DNA of 64,000 bases from Microcoleus sp. AS-A8 (GTDB lineage: Bacteria > Cyanobacteriota > Cyanobacteriia > Cyanobacteriales > Coleofasciculaceae), in contig JAMPKV010000032.1 of NCBI GenBank assembly GCA_039962225.1, forward strand, positions 1 to 64,000, written 5' to 3'. This document shows, in pieces, positions 49,435 through 59,300 of this stretch (the first letter of the stretch is position 1; the number at the start of each line of letters is the position of its first letter). Both the position numbers and the translations under genes were made by a program. The notes beneath the pieces are model-generated. The model saw only the letters and a program-made list of their open reading frames with translations. It was not told where the DNA came from and did not search any database.

Positions 49435-52400
49435 ATGGAAACAGAACAGACATGGAACCCTAATATCCCCGATCAAGAAGTTCGACTAAGGAACAACCCT
49501 GGTCGTCGGGGACTTACTACGGGAACAACAAAAGAATCTGGTGGTCGTTTGTTGGTTCTTATTAATTTTGGTCCTAATGAAAAAACTTACAAGCGTTACG
49601 AACAACTAGAACTTTGTAATCAACCGGAAGGAATCAAAGATTTAATAGAAGCAGGGCGATTTGGGACTCCTGACGATTTGCGACGCATTTTGACTTTTGA
49701 AAAAGTCAAAGGGCACTTGACAAATGTATTCTACAGCATGGAGTCAAGTAATACTGATTTCTATGCTTATCAATTCAAACCTGTCCTGAAATTTCTCGAT
49801 TCTCCAGTTGGACGCTTACTAATTGCCGATGAAGTTGGTCTTGGTAAAACTGTAGAATCCGTTTATATTTGGAAAGAGCTCCAGGCACGAGAAGATGCCA
49901 GACGATTACTAATCGTCTGCCCTGCAATGTTAAGAGATAAATGGAAAAACGATTTATTGTCTCGTTTTAATATCTCTGCTGAAGTTGCTGATACAAGGAA
50001 ATTACTAGAAAAAGTACACCTTTGCCTAAATAATAGAAACTCTCAAGCACTCTCATTTATCCAGATTCTCAGTCTTGAAAGCTTGCGTCCTCCCAAAAAT
50101 TGGGAAGATTTGGATGAAGAAGATGTCAAAGACCCCAAAGCAGAACTCGCTTGGTTACTTAATCAAAACAAAGCAACAGATGAGTTTGGCATTTTTGATT
50201 TAGTCATTATTGATGAAGCTCATTACCTCCGAAATCCAGAGACAGCTAGCCATAAACTAGGAAATATTTTACGAGAGGCGGCACGTCATCTCCTATTACT
50301 AACAGCAACTCCAATCCAAATTCATAGTGATAATCTATTCCAGCTCCTTAAACTCATCAGTCCTGAAGACTTTTTTGACCCATCAGTCTTTGAAAAAATG
50401 CTGAATGCTAATAAGCCAGTGATTGAAGCGCAAAAACTGATTTGGCGAAATCCACCTGACCTAGATGGTACAAAAGAAGCAATCGAGCAAGCAATTCAAT
50501 CTGACTATTTCTCAAATAACTTGAGACTTCAGCAGGCATATGCAGAACTAAAGGACGTTGAAATCCTAGAACTTGAAACACAAGTGCGACTGCGTCAGGT
50601 TTTAGAAAGCTCGTCTCTGTTTGGTCAGTTCATGACCAGAAGTCGGAAACGAGATGTTATGGAAGACCGAGTCAAACGTTCTCCCCAACCCTTAACAGTG
50701 GATTTCTCACCATTAGAGAAACAGGTATATGACTATGTAACCCACCAGATTCGCCAACAAGCTCGCGGGCAGCAAGGAGTAGCTCTGTTCAGGCTAATTG
50801 CACGCCAGCGACAAATGGCAAGCTGTATGGTAGCAGCGCTACAGGCTTGGAAAAACAAAGGTGTATTAGATGAGCTATTACAGGAAGAAAACAATTTACT
50901 TTGGGAAGATTTGGGTATTTGGGAAGACGATGAATTTGAACTTCCAGAATGGCCTTTTATAGAAGTAGATGTTGACTTTGATGAACTCAAAAAAATAGAT
51001 ACAAAATATAACGAATTAATTATTTTTCTTCGAGCTGAACTTGAGAAGAACTCCATAGAGAAATTTGTTTTATTTGCTTATTTCCGGGGAACTCTTGATT
51101 ACCTACAAGAACGACTAGAAGCCGATGGGATTCAGACTTGTCTTATTAGAGGTGGGATGGGTCAAGAAAAACAAGCTGTTCTCCAAAAATTTCGAGACGG
51201 TCAGCCATCTGTTCTGCTGTCATCTGAAGTCGGGAGTGAGGGAATTGACCTCCAGTTCTGCCGTTTCATAATTAACTACGACTTGCCTTGGAATCCCATG
51301 CGAGTTGAACAACGGATTGGACGGTTAGATCGGATAGGGCAAAAGTCGGACAGAATTTCAATCGTTCACTTCAGTATTAAAAACACGATTGAAGAATATA
51401 TTCTGTCTAGGCTATACGAAAGAATCAATATTTTTGAGGAGAGTATTGGCGATTTAGAAGAGATTCTTGGAGAAGAAACTGAACAATTAATCAGTGAATT
51501 TTTTAATTCCAGTCTTACTGAAGAAGAGATAAAACAGCGTACTGACGATACAATTATCGCAATTGCTAATAAAAAGGCGGAACAAGAAGATTTAGAGAGT
51601 GAAGCCATCAATATGATGGCATTCTCTGACTATATTCTCAGTACCATTAATAAAAGTCGGGAACAAGGCAGGTGGTTAAAGCCGGAAGAATTGAAAGCTT
51701 TTGTAGAAGATTTCTTTAAACTTCAGTATCCAGGTACAGTAATTGTCCCAAAATCTAACCAAGTCTTTGAAATTAGTCTATCAGAGCAAGCTAAGGTTAA
51801 TTTGAGGTTGTTCTGCGAACAGCGCCGCTTTTCAACGCCCACTCGTTTATATCACCCTGGTCAGCAGCCCATTCCCTGCTTTTTTGAGTCTAAGATGGCT
51901 GGAACGATGGGTAAGGAAAATCATGAACTTCTCGATCCAACCCATCCATTCATCCAGTGGATTCAGCATAAATATGAGCCAGAATCAAAAAATGAAACAG
52001 GCTCTCAAACTTTTCATCGAGTTTCAGCTTCTCAGCTAAGCAGTGAGGAGTTAGGTATCCCTCAGGGTATCTATGTTTATGTCATTCATCGCTGGCAATT
52101 TGAAGGACTACGAAAAGAAAATCGCCTAGTTTACAAAGTTATTCGACTGGAAGATAGTCAAGAACTGCCCGATGATACAGCAGAGACTCTGATTTCTACG
52201 ATTTCGTTACGAGCTGACCAAAGACCCAATGTTGTTAACTTGGTTGATGTAAATTTAGTACTAAATGCTTACGAACAGAGTGAAGACTGCTTACAAGAAG
52301 CTTTCTTTGAGGCAGAAGAAGCCTTCAGGATTGAAAATACCGATTGGTGCAATGTTCAGGAGCGTAGTGCCATAGCCTACGCGGAACGGAAACGACAAGA

Positions 52401-52587
52401 ACTTGAAGAGCGAATTGCAAACTTCAGAGCAGAAAACAAGCTACGAACTATTCCGTTAGAAGAGGGCAGGCTCAGAAAAGTTGAGCAAGATCTGAGAACT
52501 ACCTTGAGCAAGATAGCTCAAAAACGTGAAGAAATTTCATCCTCTAACCCAGCTTTAGCTGCTGGGGTCATTTTCGTTAAAGATTAA
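49435..52587 (+). CDS. Second SNF2-type helicase
   Basis: I use ATG 49435 (ETEQTWNPNIPDQEVRLR); the frame is open from GTG 49417. 1050 aa. Walker A LLIADEVGLGKTVESVYIWK near 133, DEAH box LVIIDEAHYLRN near 260, TATPIQIHSDNLF, FRGTLDYLQERL, and motif VI RIGRLDRIGQKSDRIS. Similar overall to DrmD but A/T-richer and differently arranged, with long C-terminal helical parts. Followed after 4 bp by an Hsp70/actin-like gene, which suggests a tight functional pair. Confidence 0.75.
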   Translation: METEQTWNPNIPDQEVRLRNNPGRRGLTTGTTKESGGRLLVLINFGPNEKTYKRYEQLELCNQPEGIKDLIEAGRFGTPDDLRRILTFEKVKGHLTNVFYSMESSNTDFYAYQFKPVLKFLDSPVGRLLIADEVGLGKTVESVYIWKELQAREDARRLLIVCPAMLRDKWKNDLLSRFNISAEVADTRKLLEKVHLCLNNRNSQALSFIQILSLESLRPPKNWEDLDEEDVKDPKAELAWLLNQNKATDEFGIFDLVIIDEAHYLRNPETASHKLGNILREAARHLLLLTATPIQIHSDNLFQLLKLISPEDFFDPSVFEKMLNANKPVIEAQKLIWRNPPDLDGTKEAIEQAIQSDYFSNNLRLQQAYAELKDVEILELETQVRLRQVLESSSLFGQFMTRSRKRDVMEDRVKRSPQPLTVDFSPLEKQVYDYVTHQIRQQARGQQGVALFRLIARQRQMASCMVAALQAWKNKGVLDELLQEENNLLWEDLGIWEDDEFELPEWPFIEVDVDFDELKKIDTKYNELIIFLRAELEKNSIEKFVLFAYFRGTLDYLQERLEADGIQTCLIRGGMGQEKQAVLQKFRDGQPSVLLSSEVGSEGIDLQFCRFIINYDLPWNPMRVEQRIGRLDRIGQKSDRISIVHFSIKNTIEEYILSRLYERINIFEESIGDLEEILGEETEQLISEFFNSSLTEEEIKQRTDDTIIAIANKKAEQEDLESEAINMMAFSDYILSTINKSREQGRWLKPEELKAFVEDFFKLQYPGTVIVPKSNQVFEISLSEQAKVNLRLFCEQRRFSTPTRLYHPGQQPIPCFFESKMAGTMGKENHELLDPTHPFIQWIQHKYEPESKNETGSQTFHRVSASQLSSEELGIPQGIYVYVIHRWQFEGLRKENRLVYKVIRLEDSQELPDDTAETLISTISLRADQRPNVVNLVDVNLVLNAYEQSEDCLQEAFFEAEEAFRIENTDWCNVQERSAIAYAERKRQELEERIANFRAENKLRTIPLEEGRLRKVEQDLRTTLSKIAQKREEISSSNPALAAGVIFVKD

Positions 52588-52591
52588 TCAG

Positions 52592-54106
52592 ATGACTAAA
52601 ATTTATCTCAACTTAGGCATTGATTTTGGAACTAGCTTCACCAAGGTTTGCGTTCGGGATACAGACCGCGATCGCTCCTGGGTTGTTACATTCAGCAATG
52701 GCAAACCAGCGCTTACGCAAGCACTGCTACCAACAAAGCTGGGTATATCAAGTGAAGGAAAAATATTGGCTGGTCTAACTCCATTAGAGTGGAGCAAGCA
52801 TTTAGAGGGAAGTTATACCTCTATTGATTTTATCAAGATGCGATTAGCCAATCTTTATATCCATCAAGAGTTAGAAGGATGGCAGTTTGAATACCTATCG
52901 GCGCTTAAGATATCAGGACTCGATTTGGAAGACCCCGATACAATTGAAAACCTGTGTGCCTACTATCTTAGTAGTGTAATTTCCAAGGCAAAGGCTTGGG
53001 TTCTGGATAACAATGCAGATTTAGTGAAGAATCAGCAAATTGAATGGAGTGCAAATATAGGGGTTCCCGTTAAGTACTGTGATTCCAAGGCAATCGATGG
53101 ATTTGGGAAAGTTTTATCTCTAGCTTGGTTGCTCAGTGAGTCTCACCCTGAATCTACAACGGTTAATGAGTTGAAGCAGCAACTTAAGTTACTCAGGCTA
53201 GAAATTCGCGATCGCGATGATATTCCCTGTTACGCGATCGCAGAAGTGGCAGCAGCGATTCATTCTTACACAGCCTCGCGGCAAGCAACAGAAGGAGTTT
53301 ATGTCTTCTTCGATGTAGGAAGCGGAACGCTTGAAGGTGCATCTTTTCGTTTCTGGCGGAAAGATGAGATGCCAAGGGTTGATTTTTACTCAGGAGAAGT
53401 AGAACCTTTGGGGGTCAATGCCTTAACTAAATGTGTAGCTAACGGTTCTCAAGAAGAAGAAATAGAAATTGAAGATTGTATAACTCGCGATTGCGAATCA
53501 CTTTGTCAAGCTATCGAGTCTTTATCAACACGCTTAGCTAAGATTAATCCAATCCGGAGCGGTGAGTATATTGCCAATAAACTAAAACTTTCAAACGAAG
53601 CCACTGAAAATGCTCTCAAACAAACCCAGTTGAGCCAGGAGCGCAGATTACTTCACCTAATTTTGGGACAACGGTTAATTCATCGGCAAGTAGCAAAAGT
53701 GGTAATGATTACCAAGGAAAAAAATCCTAACTATTATAGTGAATCTAGTACATTGCCGATTTTTATTGCAGGCGGTGGTGGAATCGTCAAATTCTATCGA
53801 GACACCATTGAGTCTACTTACCTAGCCTTTGGGCATCAGTATGCAGGTGTACCTGCTTATGCTGTGAAAGAGCTTCCACCTCCATTAGGTGATTTTTCCC
53901 TAAGTGGCATTCAACCAAGCCACTTTCATCGCTTTGCTGTTGCTTATGGCTTATCAATCCCGGAAGCTGAAGCTCCCGAAGTGCAACTTCCGCGCCTGTT
54001 TCCGATTCTGCTAAAGCAAGAGGTGAGGGCATACAGTCATGTAAGACCCGGAGAAGGAAGGCAGGCAATCGACTCGGAATATTTTGAATGTGAACTTGTT
54101 GGTTAA
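52592..54106 (+). CDS. Hsp70/actin-like ATPase
   Basis: 504 aa with actin-fold signatures: YLNLGIDFGTSFTKVCVRD near 9-25, GVYVFFDVGSGTLEGASFRF near 240, and LPIFIAGGGGIVKFYRDTI near 391. It lacks a clear substrate-binding domain, so it is not a standard DnaK. Such proteins occur near large helicases in bacterial conflict loci. It may couple ATP hydrolysis to assembly of the preceding helicase. Confidence 0.7.
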   Translation: MTKIYLNLGIDFGTSFTKVCVRDTDRDRSWVVTFSNGKPALTQALLPTKLGISSEGKILAGLTPLEWSKHLEGSYTSIDFIKMRLANLYIHQELEGWQFEYLSALKISGLDLEDPDTIENLCAYYLSSVISKAKAWVLDNNADLVKNQQIEWSANIGVPVKYCDSKAIDGFGKVLSLAWLLSESHPESTTVNELKQQLKLLRLEIRDRDDIPCYAIAEVAAAIHSYTASRQATEGVYVFFDVGSGTLEGASFRFWRKDEMPRVDFYSGEVEPLGVNALTKCVANGSQEEEIEIEDCITRDCESLCQAIESLSTRLAKINPIRSGEYIANKLKLSNEATENALKQTQLSQERRLLHLILGQRLIHRQVAKVVMITKEKNPNYYSESSTLPIFIAGGGGIVKFYRDTIESTYLAFGHQYAGVPAYAVKELPPPLGDFSLSGIQPSHFHRFAVAYGLSIPEAEAPEVQLPRLFPILLKQEVRAYSHVRPGEGRQAIDSEYFECELVG

Positions 54107-54210
54107 GGAATCAGGATGTACCCCACGCCTAACATCTTGAAGACTGAAAGAGTGAAACGAGCATCAACCATCAACTGAAGTTATTTTGATTCAAACTACA
54201 GCCATCCCTC

Positions 54211-56355
54211 ATGACAGCTTGGACAGCTTCCCCCACTCAAACCTTCCTTAACGAACTGCTGAACCTACCTCGAAAAGTCAGCAAACTCGTGCCTAAAAAA
54301 ATTGCCCTTCTAGAAAAAGACCCCACCTCTGCCAAAGGCGACGCCAAAAAGCTCAAAGACTACGATAACGTCTACCGCGTCCGCATTAACGACTATCGAC
54401 TGTTCTACACCTTCGGTCAAGGCTGGATTAAACTCCTCAGTATCCGCAAACGAGACGAACGCACCTACACCCTAGAACTACCAGAATTTGAAACCCCGGA
54501 AACCTCACCGAATGCCGCTATTCTCCAACCTCAAACAGCAACAGTTGGAGTGTCGAGTAGCGGATATCAGGTGTCAGGAAAAACCGAATCAGAGACAACA
54601 ACCTCCCAACCCCAAGTCGCAAATCCAAAATCTACACTCCCCAACAGTGGCATCACCACAGCCCTACCCTACAAACTCACAAAAGACCTACTACAAAAAT
54701 GGCAAATCCCTTCCGAATACTGGACAGACTTGCTGAACGTCTCTAACTCCGAAGCCATCCTTGAACTCGATATTTCTCATAAATATATCAATCGAATTCT
54801 CGATAACCTCTACCCCCGTCCTCTTGAAGACATTGAAACCCAACCCCAATATCTCCTCAAAGACCTCGAAGACCTAGACCGCTTTGTCGAAGGCACTCTT
54901 CCCGACTTCCTACTCAAACTCAACCCCGAACAAGAGAAACTCCTCAACTTTAGTGGCAGCGGTCCCATCTTAGTAAAAGGTGGTCCCGGTACAGGCAAAT
55001 CCACTCTCGCCCTCTACCGAGTGCAAAAAATGCGAGACTTGGGTTACCAGTCCATTCTCTTCACCACCTATACCAACGCCCTTGTCACCTACTCGGAACA
55101 ACTGCTCTCCCAACTGTTAGGAGAATCCCCTGCCCAAGCTGGGGTCAAAGTTGCCACCGTCGATTCCTTAATCTATCGCCGCTACGCCCAAACCTACGGC
55201 AAGCCCAAGTTTGCTGAATCCGACCGGTGTTTAGCTTACCTGGAAACAGCACTCCAAACCACCGAACTCCCTGCCAAAAATACCTTCGATCGCCAAGTGC
55301 GTCGGCAGGCTCTAGAACGCTTGGGGAGTGTTTACATCCTGCAAGAAATTTTGAGTGTCATTGAAGCCTGGGGAGTCTCCACTTTAGAAGAATACCAAGA
55401 ACTGGCACGACGGGGACGCGGCTACCCCTTGAAAGCCAACATTCGGGAAGCACTTTGGGCAGTCTATCAAACCTGGGAGGGGTTGATGGCAAAAGAGGGC
55501 TGCATCACTTGGGAACAACTGCGACGCAAAGCGCTAGACGCGGCACTCCAATCCTCAGACAAACCTTACCAAGCCGTCATTATCGATGAAGCCCAAGACC
55601 TGTCTCCCGTTGCCCTGCGCTTCTTACTCGCCCTCACCCCAAACCTAGAAGGCATTTACCTGACTGCCGATGCCTCCCAATCTCTCTATCAACGAGGCTT
55701 CAGTTGGAAACAAATCCACACCGACCTGAAAGTAAGCGGGCGATCGCTCCTATTAAAGCGCAATTACCGCAACACTCAGCAAATTGCCGCTGCCTGCACC
55801 ACTATTCTCCAGGATACAGAAGCGGGAGATACTGAGTGTCTGTACCAACAGCCCTCTCCCTACACGGGGAACTGGCCTACCCTACTCCTCGTCGATGACC
55901 CCGACCGAGAAGCACGAGCTATCAAAGACTTCTTAATCACTGCTGCCAAACAGTTTCGCTTACCCCTGCACGCCGGAGCGATTTTGTGTCCCCACCAACA
56001 GAGCGCTCGTCGCATCGCCAAACAGCTCGCTAACGTAGGATTAAAGGCTCAATTTGTCAGTGGCAAAACGATAGATATCAACAGTCCCCACATCAATGTC
56101 TTAACCCTCCACTCCGCCAAGGGGCTGGAATTCCCCTTTGTTGTGGTTATGGGCTTACAGGAAGGAAGTTTACCCCAACTCGAACCTGACCTCCCCTCTG
56201 AAGAAGTGTCAACCGTCTTGTCGGAGCAGCGGCGTCTGTTTTATGTGGGTTGCTCCCGTGCCATGCGATCGCTAATGGTTTGTGGCTCTCCCTCCCATCC
56301 CTCCCAATTTCTGAATTCTCTCACCGAACCCTACTGGCAAAAGCAGGCAATCTAA
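54211..56355 (+). CDS. RelE-like toxin domain fused to UvrD-family helicase
   Basis: 714 aa. Residues 1-~95 (FLNELLNLPRKVSKLVPKKI, KLKDYDNVYRVRINDYRLFY, IKLLSIRKRDERTY) have the RelE/ParE fold pattern. After a linker, UvrD motifs: Walker A ILVKGGPGTGKSTLALYR near 254, DEAQ-type VIIDEAQDLSPVALRFLLAL near 456, LLKRNYRNTQQIAAACTT, and LTLHSAKGLEFPFVVVMGLQ followed by EQRRLFYVGCSRAMRS. A RelE-helicase fusion hints at mRNA or DNA damage on activation. Ends with TAATG overlap to the next gene. Confidence 0.75.
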   Translation: MTAWTASPTQTFLNELLNLPRKVSKLVPKKIALLEKDPTSAKGDAKKLKDYDNVYRVRINDYRLFYTFGQGWIKLLSIRKRDERTYTLELPEFETPETSPNAAILQPQTATVGVSSSGYQVSGKTESETTTSQPQVANPKSTLPNSGITTALPYKLTKDLLQKWQIPSEYWTDLLNVSNSEAILELDISHKYINRILDNLYPRPLEDIETQPQYLLKDLEDLDRFVEGTLPDFLLKLNPEQEKLLNFSGSGPILVKGGPGTGKSTLALYRVQKMRDLGYQSILFTTYTNALVTYSEQLLSQLLGESPAQAGVKVATVDSLIYRRYAQTYGKPKFAESDRCLAYLETALQTTELPAKNTFDRQVRRQALERLGSVYILQEILSVIEAWGVSTLEEYQELARRGRGYPLKANIREALWAVYQTWEGLMAKEGCITWEQLRRKALDAALQSSDKPYQAVIIDEAQDLSPVALRFLLALTPNLEGIYLTADASQSLYQRGFSWKQIHTDLKVSGRSLLLKRNYRNTQQIAAACTTILQDTEAGDTECLYQQPSPYTGNWPTLLLVDDPDREARAIKDFLITAAKQFRLPLHAGAILCPHQQSARRIAKQLANVGLKAQFVSGKTIDINSPHINVLTLHSAKGLEFPFVVVMGLQEGSLPQLEPDLPSEEVSTVLSEQRRLFYVGCSRAMRSLMVCGSPSHPSQFLNSLTEPYWQKQAI

Positions 56356-59300
56356 TGAAACCCACCTTCAAGCTTAAAGATTTAGTTCAGCAAGGAGAAG
56401 CTGCGATCGCGGCGATTAGTCCAGTTTTAGGACAAGGCTTAGCCCATATTGACTGTAGCGAAGTCGAAACCCTCACCCCAGAACAATTCACCGCCTTATT
56501 TTCCGGCATTCCTGAAACATGGGACTTTGTAGAACTCGCAGAGAAAGAAGTCTTTTTAGTTGAAACCCTCACCGAGAGCTTTGCCGAACAGCTCAGCCAG
56601 TGGGTTAACCAACACCAAGGACGCCAACCCACCTCTCCCCCTGCTCCTCCTGCTCCCCCTGCTCCTCCTGTTCCCCCTGCTCCCCCTGCTCGCTCATCTC
56701 CTGTTCCCCTCCATCCGATCAAAGCTCTTGATCGCCTGATTGGAGAATATAAGCATTACCTGCTCACCGAATTTCGTGCTAAAGACCCCCAACTGAAAGC
56801 CGCTTTAGAGGAAGCCCTAGACCAGCCTTTATTTTTAGCGCAAGAACCTTTTTATCAAGCACATCGACCCTTTAAAACGGGTCAGCGCTGGCGGGACTTA
56901 CCCATCGACTCCCAACTCGCCAGGGTGATGGAAGATCGATCGCGCAGTGAGTTTGCTTACTTGCACCAAAGTGAAGCGATCGCCCACTTATTAGGGGAAA
57001 TTGCCTCGCCCCTAGTCGTCACCACCGGGACGGGGAGCGGTAAAACCGAGTCGTTCCTGCTGCCAGTCATCCAGAATGCCATTGAGGATGCCATCCAATT
57101 CAAGCAGTCCGGACTCACGGCAATTCTGGTTTATCCCATGAACGCCCTTGCCAACGACCAGCTACAGCGGATCGAATCTTACCTGGAATCGTCTGGATGG
57201 GCAGGTGCAGTCTCCGTTGCTCAATACGACCGAGGCACTAAACAGAAAGAACGGCAGGCTTTACGTCAAAATCCTCCTCACATCCTTCTTACCAACTATA
57301 TGATGCTGGAGTACCTCTTGGTACGCCCAGCAGACCGAGAGGACATCTTTGCCAATCATCGCTGTCGCTTCCTAGTCCTCGATGAAGTTCACACCTATCG
57401 CGGTACTCTCGGTAGCAACATCGCCCTACTGATGCGACGAGTCAGAACGCACTTAGCCAATGCCAGACAAGACTGGTTGAGTAACGTTACCCCGGATAAA
57501 CAAGCACGGCGCTATCCCGAACTCATCCCCATTGGCACCTCCGCCACGATCAAAAGTATCGCTGAAGGAGAATACAGCCGCGAAGAGAGAATTCAGCTCA
57601 GGGATAAAGCCGTGCAGGAATTCTTCAGCAAAATCTCAGGTGCTCCAGAATCTACCATTCGGGTACTGGGTGAAGAACTCGAAGATATTCAGATTCCAAC
57701 AGAAGCTGCATATCCTTCCGAACCCGTGTCACAGACTAACATTGATGTAGCTAACCCAGAAGCCGTCAGGCAAACCCTCGGCGCTTTGGGGGGGCAACCC
57801 GCAGATACCCCATTTGAAACCGCAGCGCGTCATGCTCGCCTGCTATGGGATTTGAACCGTTGGCTGACTCGCTCTCCTTTGTCTATATCACAGATAGTAG
57901 AAAAAGTCAAAAGCGAAGTAAAAGAACGAACAAGCTTAAGCGACACTCAACTGCAAGACGAGGTAAAAACCGCCCTGCTTGTGGGTGCAGCCTTGCCAGA
58001 AGGCACGCCGGGAGCTTTACAACTCCGTGCCCATCGCCTGATTCGAGGCGGTTGGCAATTCCACCGCTGCGTTAACCCCGACTGCGGTAAGCTTTATCCA
58101 ATGGGTGAAGAACGCTGTCAGTGTGGCTACAAAACCGCCCCGCTCTACCTCTGTCGCAACTGCGGTGCAGACTACCTACGCTTTGTGGGAGACGCCACAT
58201 CTGCCCCCCTGCAACCCAGTGGCGTGCCAGGAGACGAACCCGAATGGATGCTTTACAATCCCAGTCGGTTCGAGACAAACATAGACGATGAAGACATCGA
58301 CGAAACAGAAACCGATACGCCAAACCGCCGCCGTCAAGGTAGCCAGAAACAACCGAAACAGATGAAGAAACGACCCATCCTGCACGGGTCATTCGACATT
58401 TCCACCCTTTCCTTCAGTACTATCCCTACCGATTATCCTTGGCGCGTTACCCTAGCCCCCGCCCGCAACCGTTGTCTGTGTTGTGGTGGTACGGCAGGCA
58501 GCCGCAATGTCGTTACACCTGTAGCGTTGGGAACCTCAGCCGCCGTCAAGGTACTAAGTGAAGGGTTGGTCGAAGCTTTAGCTGAAGCCAACCAAGCTCA
58601 ACCTGAATATGATGGCAAAGAACGGTTATTGGTTTTCAGTGACAGCCGCCAAGATGCGGCTCACCAAGCGAGATTTATCGTATTTGCCAGTCGCTACGAC
58701 CGGATGCGGCGACGGGTTGTGCAACTCTTAAACGAACGGGGTGTTCTCTCCCTTCAACGAATTGTAGAGCTGTTGGGGGAAAACGCCGTGCGCGAACGGG
58801 ATAATAAGTATGCGCCCGATGACACCAACACTTGGCTCACTGATGAAGCCCAAGCACGCATTCGCGCCTGGGAAGAAGCCCCACTGCTTGATGAAATTGC
58901 GGTGAATGCCGGGTATCGCGCCACTCTAATGAATCTGGGTTTAGTCCAAATTCAGTACCACCGCTTAGGTGAATACGTCCAAACTCAGGGGGCAACCATC
59001 GCCCGACAACTGGGTGTCTCGTCGGAGGAACTAGACTATATCTGCCGTTGCTTGCTCGATGAAATTCGCACCCGTGGTTGTCTGAATCGCGAACTGCTAT
59101 GCTATCATCCCGCTTACCCCAGTTCTCCCAGCTATACGAGAGCCGCTGAGTGGGAACGACGAATCAAGCAACCCCAAGGGTATGCTCTCTCAAACGGACG
59201 CCCCATCGCTTACCTGGATCGTGCCAACGTACCCTATGGCATTAAACTGCACAACCCCTGGCGCAAACCTAAAGCGGGGGGGAGAGGTCCCAGTTTAGAG

